Source: Streptomyces camponoticapitis (GTDB lineage: Bacteria > Actinomycetota > Actinomycetes > Streptomycetales > Streptomycetaceae). From it: DNA of 64,000 nucleotides. Where the stretch lies: assembly GCF_014646115.1 (NCBI RefSeq), contig NZ_BMMV01000005.1:62001-126000 (forward strand), given 5' to 3'. The notes under the pieces were generated by a model. The model searched no databases. It saw nothing but the letters and a program-made list of their open reading frames with translations, and had not been told where the DNA came from. A program made the translations under genes and the position numbers. Below, piece after piece: positions 45,044-53,223 of the stretch. Numbering within the stretch: the stretch's first letter is position 1; each line of letters opens with the position of its first letter.

Positions 45044-46552
45044 TCAGGACGACCGTACGGAAGCCTGGGCCAGGGCCTGCTCCAGGACCAGTTCCGCCGC
45101 CTCCTCCTTCGTCTCCACCGACGGTGGCGATCCCTCCAGCGGCAGGCCCGCCGTCTCCGCCATGCAGGCCACCGCGCCCACGCCGACCAGGGCCGCGAAC
45201 ATCGCGTAGTACGCGGGCATCAGGTTGTCGCCGGTGAGGCTGATCAGCCCGGTGATCACGAACGGGGTCGTACCGCCGAACAGGGACGCGGAGAGGTTGT
45301 AGCCGACCGACAGGGAGCCGTAGCGGACGCTCGTGGGGAACAGCGCGGGCAGGGCCGCCGACATCGTGCCGAGGAGACAGACCAGGGAGAGCCCCAGCAT
45401 CGCCATCCCCGCGACGATCGCGAGATAGCCGCCCTGCTGGATGAGGAGGAACGCCGGAAGGGAGAGGACGAAGAAGCCGAGCATGCCCGTCATCAGCAGC
45501 GGTTTGCGGCCGAACTGGTCGCTGAGGCGGCCCACTTGGGTGATGATCGCCATCAGGGCGACCATCACGCCGAGCAGGGTGAGCAGGCCGTGGGTGTCGC
45601 TGTAGTGGAGCTGGTCGGAGAGGTACGTCGGCATGTAGGACAGCAGCATGTAGTCCGTGACGTTGTACGCGCCGACGAGGCAGACGCAGAGGATCAGCCT
45701 CGGCCAGTGGTCGTGGAAGATCCTGCGGAGGTCGGACGCGGTGCTGGTCTCGACCAGATCGGCGGCCTCGGTCGCCTGGACCGTGTCCTGCTCCATCTTC
45801 GTGAACGCGGGGGTCTCGTCCAGTCTCAGCCGCAGATAGAGGCCGATGAGCCCGAGCGGCGCGGCGACGAGGAACGGTACGCGCCAGCCCCACGCCACCA
45901 TCCCGGAGGAGCCGAGCACGGCGGTGAGCCCGGTGACGAGCCCGGCCGCGCCGATGTAGCCGCCGAGGGTGCCGAATTCGAGGAAGCTGCCGAAGAAGCC
46001 GCGCCGTTTGTCGGGGGCGTACTCGGCGATGAAGGTCGAAGCGCCGCCGTACTCACCGCCGGTGGAGAAGCCCTGGACCAGCCGGAAGAGGATCAGCAGA
46101 ACGGGGGACCAGAAGCCGATCGACGCGTACGACGGGATCAGCCCGATCGCGCCGGTGCCGATCGCCATCATGATCATGGTCATGGCCAGGACCTTCTTGC
46201 GGCCGATGCGGTCACCCAAAGGGCCGAAGAACATGCCGCCGAGTGGCCGTACGAGGAAGGCCACCGCGAAGGTCGCGAAGGTCGCGAGCAGTTCGACCGT
46301 GGCATTGCCGGAGGGGAAGAAGACATGGCCGATGGTGACGGCGAGATAGCTGTAGATGCCGAAGTCGAACCACTCCATGGCATTGCCCAGCGAGGCCGCC
46401 TTCACCGCCCGTTTGACGGCCGCCTCGTCGGTGACGGTGATGTCCGACCTGCGCAGCGGGGGGTTCTTACGGCGCTGGAGCGCGCGGAAGAGCCTCCGGT
46501 GGCGTCGGACCGCCGGGGAGTCGGCAGCCTGGTCGCGCTCGGGTGCCGTCAT
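45044..46552 (-). CDS. MFS metabolite:proton symporter, ProP-like
   Basis: A 502-residue transporter of the MHS family (proline/betaine, citrate, dicarboxylates). About 55 polar residues precede twelve helices. Family segments are GNAMEWFDFGIYSYLAVTIGHVFFP, RPLGGMFFGPLGDRIGRKKVLAMTM, RLVQGFSTGGEYGGASTFIAEYAPDKRRGFFGSF and QVGRLSDQFGRKPLLM. Osmolyte uptake is the most likely role by similarity to ProP. No regulator is adjacent. Confidence 0.9.
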   Translation of the reverse strand: MTAPERDQAADSPAVRRHRRLFRALQRRKNPPLRRSDITVTDEAAVKRAVKAASLGNAMEWFDFGIYSYLAVTIGHVFFPSGNATVELLATFATFAVAFLVRPLGGMFFGPLGDRIGRKKVLAMTMIMMAIGTGAIGLIPSYASIGFWSPVLLILFRLVQGFSTGGEYGGASTFIAEYAPDKRRGFFGSFLEFGTLGGYIGAAGLVTGLTAVLGSSGMVAWGWRVPFLVAAPLGLIGLYLRLRLDETPAFTKMEQDTVQATEAADLVETSTASDLRRIFHDHWPRLILCVCLVGAYNVTDYMLLSYMPTYLSDQLHYSDTHGLLTLLGVMVALMAIITQVGRLSDQFGRKPLLMTGMLGFFVLSLPAFLLIQQGGYLAIVAGMAMLGLSLVCLLGTMSAALPALFPTSVRYGSLSVGYNLSASLFGGTTPFVITGLISLTGDNLMPAYYAMFAALVGVGAVACMAETAGLPLEGSPPSVETKEEAAELVLEQALAQASVRSS

Positions 46553-46678
46553 CGGCCGGTTTCCTTTCCTCGGGGACGTCAGTCCTCAGGGAAAGCCTCC
46601 GCGCCGCTGTGACGGCCGCAAGCCGGAGCCACGGAACGGGCGGCTCCGGCTCGCGCTCCGCGCGGGTGTCCCGGACCC

Positions 46679-47146
46679 TCAGATGCCGAGATCCTTGATG
46701 ATCTTCGCGACATGGCCGGTGGCGCGGACGTTGTACAGCGCGCGCTCGACCTTGCCCCCCTCGTCGACGATGACCGTCGAGCGGATGACACCCGTCACCG
46801 TTTTGCCGTAGAGCTTCTTCTCGCCGAAGGCGCCGTACGCCGTGAGGACGGACTTGTCGGTGTCGCCGACCAGGGTGACCCTCAGGTTCTCCTTTTCGCG
46901 GAACTTGGCGAGCTTCTCCGGCTTGTCGGGCGAGACGCCGATGACGTCGTAGCCGGCGCCCGCCAGCAGGTCGAGGTTGTCGGTGAAGTCGCAGGCCTGC
47001 TTGGTGCATCCGGGGGTGAGCGCGGCCGGGTAGAAGTAGACGATGACCTTGCGCCCCTTGTGGTCGGCGAGCGAGACGTCGTTGCCGTCGCCGTCGGGCA
47101 GGGTGAAGGCGGGGGCGGTGTCGCCGGGCTCAAGTCGGTCGCTCAT
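46679..47146 (-). CDS. bcp: Thioredoxin-dependent thiol peroxidase (BCP)
   Basis: A 155-residue peroxiredoxin that reduces peroxides using thioredoxin. The peroxidatic Cys47 is in FYPAALTPGCTKQACDF and the resolving cysteine is probably Cys52, the atypical 2-Cys BCP arrangement. It ends GHVAKIIKDLGI. I use ATG 47146 (MSDRLEPGDTAPAF) because residues upstream in the same frame are not conserved-looking. Divergent from the DUF3618 gene. Confidence 0.95.
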   Translation of the reverse strand: MSDRLEPGDTAPAFTLPDGDGNDVSLADHKGRKVIVYFYPAALTPGCTKQACDFTDNLDLLAGAGYDVIGVSPDKPEKLAKFREKENLRVTLVGDTDKSVLTAYGAFGEKKLYGKTVTGVIRSTVIVDEGGKVERALYNVRATGHVAKIIKDLGI

Positions 47147-47286
47147 GGTTCTCCTCGGTACGGGGGCGGGCAGGGGCGCCCAGGTGTATCGGCCCGAGCG
47201 TAGTAGGGGCGCCGCGGGGTGCGAGAGCGGTCTAGCTGACAGACTGTCGGGGAAGACGAAGGATCGAAGGACCATTCAAACCGGAC

Positions 47287-47625
47287 ATGACGACGGAGGC
47301 AGCGGTGTCGGATGCCAGGACCCCTGCGCAGATCGAGGCGGACATCGTCCGCAGGCGCGACCAGCTTGCCGAGACGCTCGACGAGATCGGGGTGCGGGTG
47401 CACCCGCAGACGATCGTGGGCGACGCGAAGGCGCGGATGGTCTCCCGGGTGGACCAGACCGCGGGCAAGGCGTATGTCGCGGTGAATCGCACGGTGGCGG
47501 GTATGAAGGACAGGTTCGTCTCGGACGACGGCGCGCCGCGGCTGGAGCGGCTCGTCCCGGTGGCGCTGGTCGTCGTCGGTGTGGTCGGGCTGCTCGCGGT
47601 GTCGGCGCGCCGCCGCCGGGGCTGA
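47287..47625 (+). CDS. DUF3618 membrane protein
   Basis: A 112-residue protein with the DUF3618 signature (RTPAQIEADIVRRRDQLAETLDEIGVRVHP), an amphipathic region and one C-terminal transmembrane helix (LVPVALVVVGVVGLLAV) followed by SARRRRG. These proteins are common in actinobacteria, tail-anchored and of unknown function. ATG 47287 is used. Confidence 0.85.
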   Translation: MTTEAAVSDARTPAQIEADIVRRRDQLAETLDEIGVRVHPQTIVGDAKARMVSRVDQTAGKAYVAVNRTVAGMKDRFVSDDGAPRLERLVPVALVVVGVVGLLAVSARRRRG

Positions 47626-47730
47626 GGACGGGGCCGGCGGACCGGGCCAGCGGGACGGGCCTGATCGACGGGGCGGACGGGCCGGACCAACGGGACCACC
47701 CCTCCGGCGTACGGCGCGGCCTCGGGCGGG

Positions 47731-47744
47731 TAAATTCGTGGGCG
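47731..47744 (+). promoter_or_regulatory. -10 box (TAAATT) for a leaderless GroES-like transcript
   Basis: TAAATT at 47731-47736 ends seven bases before GTG 47744, with another in-frame GTG at 47738. No Shine-Dalgarno sequence is present, so transcription probably begins at or next to the start codon. Confidence 0.5.
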
Positions 47745-48094
47745 TGAGCGACAATTCCCACGACACCTCCCATGACAAGCTGCCCATCCGGATGCTGCAC
47801 GACCGGGTGCTGGTCAGGACCGACATCCCTGAGGGCGAGCGGCGTTCGTCCGGCGGCATCGTCATCCCGGCGACCGCGGCCGTCGGGCGGCGCCTCGCCT
47901 GGGCCGAGGTGGTCGCCGTCGGGCAGAGCGTGCGGACGGTGGAGCCCGCCGACCGGGTGCTGTACGACCCCGAGGACCGTGCCGAGGTCGAGGTCCGGGG
48001 CGTGGCCTACGTACTGATGCGGGAACGCGACCTGCACGCGGTGGCGGCCGACCGGTTCGAGGGGTCGGAAGACTCCACGGGGCTCTATCTCTAG
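47744..48094 (+). CDS. GroES-like co-chaperonin paralogue
   Basis: A 116-residue protein with a GroES core: PIRMLHDRVLVRTDIPEGERRSSGGIVIPATA (roof strand plus mobile loop with GGIVIP), then AWAEVVAVGQSV and YVLMRERDLHAV. It has a polar 14-residue N-terminal tail and a C-terminal extension (ADRFEGSEDSTGLYL) not found in canonical GroES. No groEL is nearby. Canonical groES-groEL1 should be elsewhere, so this is a divergent paralogue of uncertain job. Confidence 0.85.
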   Translation: MSDNSHDTSHDKLPIRMLHDRVLVRTDIPEGERRSSGGIVIPATAAVGRRLAWAEVVAVGQSVRTVEPADRVLYDPEDRAEVEVRGVAYVLMRERDLHAVAADRFEGSEDSTGLYL

Positions 48095-48104
48095 TACCGC
48101 CTTA

Positions 48105-48142
48105 CGGAAGGGCCCGGTGACGACCGTCACCGGGCCCTTCCG
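48105..48142 (+). terminator. Terminator after the GroES-like gene
   Basis: A perfect 17-bp stem (48105-48121 with 48126-48142) and a 4-nt loop, 10 bp after the stop codon. It insulates the downstream riboswitch-controlled gene. Confidence 0.8.
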
Positions 48143-48154
48143 GCGTCTCTTTGC

Positions 48155-48167
48155 TAGGTTTGAGGGA
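48155..48167 (+). promoter_or_regulatory. -10 box (TAGGTT) in front of the guanidine riboswitch
   Basis: TAGGTT at 48155-48160 ends eight bases before the aptamer at 48168, so the transcript would begin almost exactly with the riboswitch. Confidence 0.45.
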
Positions 48168-48211
48168 CCCCGACGAGACGCGCCGTACCGGGTCAAGCGA
48201 AAGACGACGCA
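48168..48211 (+). ncRNA. Guanidine-III riboswitch (ykkC-III)
   Basis: The segment contains ccgacgag, then gcgccgtaccgggtcaagcg and aagacgacgc. This matches the ykkC-III pseudoknot as I recall it (ccggacgag, gcgccgtacccggtca, aagacggcgc). It lies 34 bp upstream of an SMR exporter gene, the expected target. It probably frees the ribosome binding site (ggagg, about 48235) when guanidinium binds. Confidence 0.88.
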
Positions 48212-48245
48212 CCCCCTTGTACGCGTTTCGCTCGGAGGTGCTGTC

Positions 48246-48566
48246 ATGGCCTGGGTCCTGCTCGTTGTCGCCGGTCTGCTCGAAGTCGGCTGGTCGATCG
48301 GGATGAAGTACACCGGAGGATTCACCCGGCTGTGGCCGAGTCTCTTCACCGGTGCGGGAATCGTCGCCAGCATGCTGCTGCTCTCGCAGGCCGCCAAGAC
48401 GCTGCCGATCGGCACCGCGTACGGCGTGTGGGTCGGGATCGGCGCGGCCGGCGCGGCCGTTGTCGGCATGGTGGCCCTCGGCGAACCGACGACCGCCGCC
48501 CGGATCTTCTTCGTCTGTCTGCTGCTGGTGGCCGTGGTGGGCCTGAAAGCGACGTCCGGGCACTAG
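48246..48566 (+). CDS. SMR-family exporter, guanidinium (Gdx/SugE type)
   Basis: A 106-residue four-helix transporter. The key glutamate is Glu13 in GLLEVGWSIGMKYTGGFTRLWPS, followed by TLPIGTAYGVWVGIGAAGAAVVGM, which fits SugE/Gdx rather than EmrE. The guanidine-III riboswitch upstream supports guanidinium as substrate. The TAG stop is part of the CTAG end of the 181-bp repeat. Confidence 0.92.
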   Translation: MAWVLLVVAGLLEVGWSIGMKYTGGFTRLWPSLFTGAGIVASMLLLSQAAKTLPIGTAYGVWVGIGAAGAAVVGMVALGEPTTAARIFFVCLLLVAVVGLKATSGH

Positions 48567-48743
48567 GGCGTGTCCGCAAAGTAGCGCCGTCCGCCCGCAG
48601 GGCGGGGCCCGGGGCGTCTGGTGCGGTGCATCGCAAGGCGGAGAATCGGCCTCGTACCGGGCGTACTCGGCCGACTTCGACAACGCGGCGAGGCGCCGTA
48701 CCAGACGCCCCGGGCCAGGCGGGACTTTGCGGACACGCCCTAG
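48563..48743. mobile_element. CTAG-ended MITE-like element, 181 bp (long copy B)
   Basis: Perfect 20-bp terminal inverted repeats (48563-48582 and 48724-48743, ctagggcgtgtccgcaaagt and its complement) and a second internal 17-bp pair (48606-48622 with 48700-48716). It encodes no protein. The CTAG at both ends could be a 4-bp target duplication like those of IS5-family elements (YTAR targets). The left CTAG contains the exporter's stop codon; the right one begins copy C. Confidence 0.8.
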
Positions 48744-48812
48744 GGGGTGTCCGCGAAGTCCCGCCTGGCCCCCGCCCGCCGCGGGGCGGACGGCGCTACT
48801 TCGCGGACCCCG
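48740..48812. repeat. Short CTAG-type palindromic repeat, copy C (tandem to B)
   Basis: Starts at the CTAG shared with copy B: gggtgtccgcgaagtcccgcc on the left, cggcgctacttcgcggacc on the right. It equals the two ends of the long element with the middle removed. The right end is degraded: two bases (AC) are lost and no CTAG remains. It lies between convergent genes. Confidence 0.75.
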
Positions 48813-48850
48813 TCCCAGGCCCCTGAGGCCCGGGGCGCCCGGCGTCGGGG

Positions 48851-51298
48851 TTACTCCTGGGGGCGTGAGGAGCGGGCTGTGCCGTTGCCCGTGCCTCCGT
48901 CCGGCGCGCCGCCCCCGCTGTCTCCTCGGCCGCCTCCGATGAGCCCGTCGGTCAGGCCGTTCGTCTGACCCTGGCTCTGGCCCTGCGACCCGCCGTCGCC
49001 CTGGCCGCCGTCAGTACCGCCTCCTCCGCCGTCCGGCTGGCCCGAGGTCTGTCCTTGCGCCTGCCCCTGCGACTGGCCCCGGCCGCCGCCGGTGTCGGCG
49101 CCCTCGCTCTGGCCCTGCGCCGCGCCCGCGCTCTGTCCCCCCGTCCGGCCCGGCGTGTCGGGCTGGTCCGAGGAGCCGGGGCTCTCCGACTGCCCCGGTG
49201 ACTCCGACACTTCGGGCGAGCCGGACTCGTCGTCCGGCGGGACGATCTCGTCCACGCCGTCCTCCAGGGTCAGTTCGAAGTCGGTGACGTCCGTGCCCTC
49301 CAGCGCCGCCGCCGTGAACTGGCCCCAGATCTGCGCGGGCGGCCCGCCCCCGTTGACCCGCGCCAGGCCGAGCGCGCCGTACAGCGGCCTCTGGCGCGCC
49401 GTTTCGGGGTCCGCGCCCATGATCGCGACGACGGTCGCCAGGTCGGGCGTGTAGCCGGCGAACCAGGCCGCCTTGTCGTCCTCGGCCGTACCGGTCTTGC
49501 CTGCCGCCGGGCGGTTGGCGGACTGGGCCGCCGTTCCCGTGCCGCCCTCCACGACGCTCTGGAGGATCGCCGTCGTGGTGTCGGCCGCCTGGCGGCTGAC
49601 GGCCTGGGCGGGCCGCTGGCGCGGCAGTTCGACGGTCCTACCGTCCTTGGTGATCCTCGTGACCATCGTGTACGTGCCGTGCCGGCCGTGGTTGGCGAGT
49701 GTCGCGTACGCCTCCGTCATGTCGAGCACGCTCGCCGTGGCCGGACCGAGCGCGATGGACGGTGACGCGGTGAGGTCGGGGGTGTCCTCGGGGATGCCGA
49801 GGCGGACCGCGGTGTCCCGGACCCGGCCGGGGCCGACGTCCTGCGCCATCTGCGCGTACACGGCGTTGACGGACTTGTCGGTGGCCTCGCTGACGCTGAC
49901 GGGGCCGTACGAGACGTCGTCCTCGTTGGCCGGGTCGTACCCCGTGGACCCGTTCGGCCCCTCCACCATCCGCTTGTTGGTCCCGTCGTAGACCGTGTGG
50001 GGGGTGATCTGTTCGCCGTCCTGGGTGTGCGAACCGTTCTCGACGGCGGCGGCGAACACGAACGGCTTGAAGGTGGAGCCGACCTGGTAGTCGCGGCGGG
50101 TGGCGTTGTTGACGTACTGCCGCGTGTAGTCGATGCCGCCGTACATGGCCACGACCTCGCCGGTGGCGGGGTCGATGGAGGCGCCGCCGACGCGTACGTT
50201 GCGGTCGGCCGCGCGCTTGGCGTCGACCTTCGACGTCACCTGCTCGTCGACCGCGTCGACCAGCGCCTTCTGAGTCGGCCGTCGGAGCGTGGTGGTGATG
50301 CGGTAACCGCCGGAGGCGAGGGTGCTGTCGTCCAGGATCTTGTTCTTGGTGAGGTAGTCCTCGACCGCCTGCACGATGTAGCCGCGCTGCCCCGACAGGC
50401 CGGTGGACGGCTTGGCCTTGCCGGGCAGCGGGAAGACCATGGCGTCGCGGTCGGCGGGGGAGAGCCACTTCTCCTTGACCATGCCGTCGAGGACGTAGTT
50501 CCAACGGCCCTCCGCCTGCGGTGTGTTCTCCGGGTGCAGCGCGACGTCGTACGCGCTGGGCGCGTTGAGCAGCGCGGCCAGGAAGGCGCCCTCCGCGGTG
50601 TCGATGTCCTGGACGTCCTTGCTGTAGTAGGCCTGGGCGGCGGCCTGGATGCCGTACGCGTTGCGCCCGAAGTAGCTGGTGTTGAGGTAGCCCTCCAGGA
50701 TCTGCGCCTTGCTCTCCTCGCGGTTGAGCTTGATGGCGATGAAGAACTCCTTGCCCTTGCGGACGACGGTCTGTTCCTGCGCGAGGTAGTAGTTCTTGAC
50801 GTACTGCTGGGTGATCGTGGAACCGCCCTGGGTGCCCTTGCCGGTGGCGGTGTTCCAGGCGGCGCGGACCATGCCCTGCGGGTCGATGGCCGGTTCGTTG
50901 TAGAAGTCCCGGTCCTCGGCGGCCAGTACGGCGCGGCGGACGCTCTTCGGGATGTGGGAGAGCGGCACGTTCTCGCGGTTGACCTCGCCGTCGCGCGCGA
51001 GCTGGCTGCCGTCCTCGTACAGATACACGTTGGACTGGGCGACGGCGGCGACGTTGGCGGCCGGGATCTGGACGAGCGTGTAACCGGCGATGAACCCGCC
51101 GATGAGCACGAGCGCGCCGAACAGGAACGCCCCGAGCAGCATCCGCCAGGTGGGGAAGATCCGACGCCAGCCGGAGCGCCTTCGGCGGGCCTTGCGGGCG
51201 GCGCGTCCGCCGCCGCCTTTCCCGCCGCCGCGCCTCGTGCCGAGGCCGTGTTCGGTCGGGTCGCGCGGGGGCCAGCCCTGCTGCTGCGCGTCGCTCAT
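48851..51298 (-). CDS. Class A penicillin-binding protein (transglycosylase/transpeptidase)
   Basis: An 815-residue bifunctional PBP that polymerises and cross-links peptidoglycan. It has a basic cytoplasmic N-terminus, one TM helix (about 53-75), GT51 domain with catalytic Glu in VLAAEDRDFY and GGSTITQQYVKN, and transpeptidase with Ser in GSTFKPF (SxxK), SVNAVYAQ and KTGTAED. The last 140 residues are a low-complexity Gly/Ser/Gln/Asp tail (QGQSQGQ-like). ATG 51298 is the start. Confidence 0.95.
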   Translation of the reverse strand: MSDAQQQGWPPRDPTEHGLGTRRGGGKGGGGRAARKARRRRSGWRRIFPTWRMLLGAFLFGALVLIGGFIAGYTLVQIPAANVAAVAQSNVYLYEDGSQLARDGEVNRENVPLSHIPKSVRRAVLAAEDRDFYNEPAIDPQGMVRAAWNTATGKGTQGGSTITQQYVKNYYLAQEQTVVRKGKEFFIAIKLNREESKAQILEGYLNTSYFGRNAYGIQAAAQAYYSKDVQDIDTAEGAFLAALLNAPSAYDVALHPENTPQAEGRWNYVLDGMVKEKWLSPADRDAMVFPLPGKAKPSTGLSGQRGYIVQAVEDYLTKNKILDDSTLASGGYRITTTLRRPTQKALVDAVDEQVTSKVDAKRAADRNVRVGGASIDPATGEVVAMYGGIDYTRQYVNNATRRDYQVGSTFKPFVFAAAVENGSHTQDGEQITPHTVYDGTNKRMVEGPNGSTGYDPANEDDVSYGPVSVSEATDKSVNAVYAQMAQDVGPGRVRDTAVRLGIPEDTPDLTASPSIALGPATASVLDMTEAYATLANHGRHGTYTMVTRITKDGRTVELPRQRPAQAVSRQAADTTTAILQSVVEGGTGTAAQSANRPAAGKTGTAEDDKAAWFAGYTPDLATVVAIMGADPETARQRPLYGALGLARVNGGGPPAQIWGQFTAAALEGTDVTDFELTLEDGVDEIVPPDDESGSPEVSESPGQSESPGSSDQPDTPGRTGGQSAGAAQGQSEGADTGGGRGQSQGQAQGQTSGQPDGGGGGTDGGQGDGGSQGQSQGQTNGLTDGLIGGGRGDSGGGAPDGGTGNGTARSSRPQE

Positions 51299-51520
51299 GT
51301 GTGCGGAGGCTCCTCGGCCGGGTCGAATCGGGAGTTACGGGCTATCCGGGTGATTCGTGTGCGACACCATGAAACACGGTCGAACCGGTACCGGGGCCGC
51401 CGACCGGATAACCGCTCGCGGTGGCTGACCCCCTTGGGCTAGGGTCGTGCGCTTTGGTGCCGTACAGCGGAAACGGCGCGGGGAGACCACACGTAACGGG
51501 ACCGAGGGGGGAGTGCTGAC

Positions 51521-52321
51521 GTGCGTCTGTACGCGGTCGTCGCGGCGGGCGGGTTCCGTCGCTACGCGACGTACCGGACCGCCACGGCCGCGGGGGTGTT
51601 CACCAACACCGTCTTCGGTTTCATCGTGGCCTACACCTACACGGCACTCTGGGAGCAGCGGCCCCAGCTCGGCGGGTACGACCTGTCGCAGGCCGTCACC
51701 TACGTCTGGCTCGGCCAGTCGCTGCTGATGACCTGCGCCATGATGGGCGGCGGCTTCGAGGACGAGTTGATGGACCGCATCCGCACCGGCGATGTCGCGA
51801 TCGACCTCTACCGGCCGGCCGATCTCCAACTGTGGTGGCTGGCAAGCGACTTGGGGCGCGCCGCGTTCCATCTGCTGGGGCGCGGGATCGTCCCGATGGC
51901 GCTCGGCGGTCTCGTCTTCGACCTGACACTGCCCGGAAATCCGCTGGTCTGGCTCGCGTTCCTGTTCTCCGTCTTCCTGGGGGTCCTGGTCAGCTTCGCC
52001 GTGCGCTTCCTGGTGGCCCTGTCGGCCTTCTGGCTGCTGGACGGCGCGGGCGTCGGCCAGATCACCTTCCTGGCGGGGATGTTCTTCTCCGGGATGCTGC
52101 TGCCGCTGACGCTCTTCCCCGGGCTGCTGGGGGAGGTGGCGAGGGTGCTGCCGTGGTCGTCGCTGCTCCAGGTCCCGGCGGACGTCTTCCTGGGCCGGCA
52201 CACCGGGTGGGGGCTGGTGGGGGCGTTCGCGTTCCAGGCCGGGTGGGCGCTGGCGCTGCTGGCGCTCGGGCGGCTGCTCCAGTCCGTGGCGACGCGACGG
52301 GTGGTGGTGCAGGGTGGCTGA
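51521..52321 (+). CDS. ABC-2 type transporter permease (DUF990-like)
   Basis: A 266-residue membrane protein with six helices: FRRYATYRTATAAGVFTNTVFGFIVAYTYTALW, then MDRIRTGDVAIDLYRPAD and ending GRLLQSVATRRVVVQGG. It is the first of two permeases followed by an ATPase, an ABC-2 exporter set. The GTG start at 51521 follows cgaggggggag. It overlaps the next permease by 8 bp. Confidence 0.85.
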   Translation: MRLYAVVAAGGFRRYATYRTATAAGVFTNTVFGFIVAYTYTALWEQRPQLGGYDLSQAVTYVWLGQSLLMTCAMMGGGFEDELMDRIRTGDVAIDLYRPADLQLWWLASDLGRAAFHLLGRGIVPMALGGLVFDLTLPGNPLVWLAFLFSVFLGVLVSFAVRFLVALSAFWLLDGAGVGQITFLAGMFFSGMLLPLTLFPGLLGEVARVLPWSSLLQVPADVFLGRHTGWGLVGAFAFQAGWALALLALGRLLQSVATRRVVVQGG

Positions 52322-53198
52322 CGGGCTGTCGGAAGGTGTGTCCGAACGGGTGCCGAAGGGGGTGCCGCCCGAGGGGGAGTGGTCGCGCCCGCCTCTGTGG
52401 GAGGGGCTGCGCGCGTACGGCCTGATCATCGCCATGTGGATCCGGTCGACGATGGCCTACCGCGCGTCGTTCGCCATGACGGCCTTCGGGAACTTCGCGG
52501 CGACCGCGTTCGACTTCGTCGCGATCCTGCTGATGTTCTCGCACGTCGACCGGCTGGGCGGCTACTCGCTGCCCGAGGTCGCTTTCCTGTACGGCGCCGC
52601 GGGCGCCGCCTTCGGCCTCGCCGACCTGACCTTCGGGTCGATGGACAGGCTGGGCCGCCGGGTCAGGGACGGCACCCTGGACACCCTGCTGGTGCGCCCG
52701 GCGCCGGTGCTCGCCCAGGTCGCGGGCGACCGGTTCGCGCTGCGCAGGCTCGGCCGGATCACCCAGGGCCTGCTGGTGCTCGGATACGCGCTGGTGACGC
52801 TCGACATCGCGTGGACGCCCCTGAAGGTGGCCATGCTCCCGATGATGATCCTCAGCGGGGCGGCGATCTTCGCGTCGGTGTTCGTGGCGGGCGGGGCGTT
52901 CCAGTTCTGGGCGCTGGACGCCGCGGAGGTGCAGAACTCCTTCACGTACGGCGGGACCACGCTGCTCCAGTACCCGCCCACGGTCTTCGCGAAGGACCTG
53001 GTGCGCGGGGTGACGTTCGTGGTGCCGCTCGCCTTCGTCAACTGGATCCCCGCGCTGTACGTGATGGACCGTGAGGATCCGCTGGGGCTGCCGGACTGGG
53101 CCGCGTTCCTGCCGCCGGTGGTCGCGGTCGGGTGCTGCGCGCTGGCGGGGCTGGCGTGGCGGGTGGGGCTGCGCGCGTACCGCAGCACGGGAAGTTAG
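52314..53198 (+). CDS. ABC-2 type transporter permease (DUF990 family)
   Basis: A 294-residue permease: about 35 polar residues, then six helices, with GSMDRLGRRVRDGTLDTLLVRPAP and FTYGGTTLLQYPPTVFAKDLVRGVTFVVPLAFVNWIPAL, as in the DUF990 group. It forms a heterodimer with the preceding permease. It begins within the last codons of the upstream gene, so translation is coupled. Its cargo is unknown; DUF990-type systems include antibiotic and viologen exporters. Confidence 0.88.
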   Translation: MADGLSEGVSERVPKGVPPEGEWSRPPLWEGLRAYGLIIAMWIRSTMAYRASFAMTAFGNFAATAFDFVAILLMFSHVDRLGGYSLPEVAFLYGAAGAAFGLADLTFGSMDRLGRRVRDGTLDTLLVRPAPVLAQVAGDRFALRRLGRITQGLLVLGYALVTLDIAWTPLKVAMLPMMILSGAAIFASVFVAGGAFQFWALDAAEVQNSFTYGGTTLLQYPPTVFAKDLVRGVTFVVPLAFVNWIPALYVMDREDPLGLPDWAAFLPPVVAVGCCALAGLAWRVGLRAYRSTGS

Positions 53199-53223
53199 CG
53201 CCACGACTGGAGAGGAACGCGCA

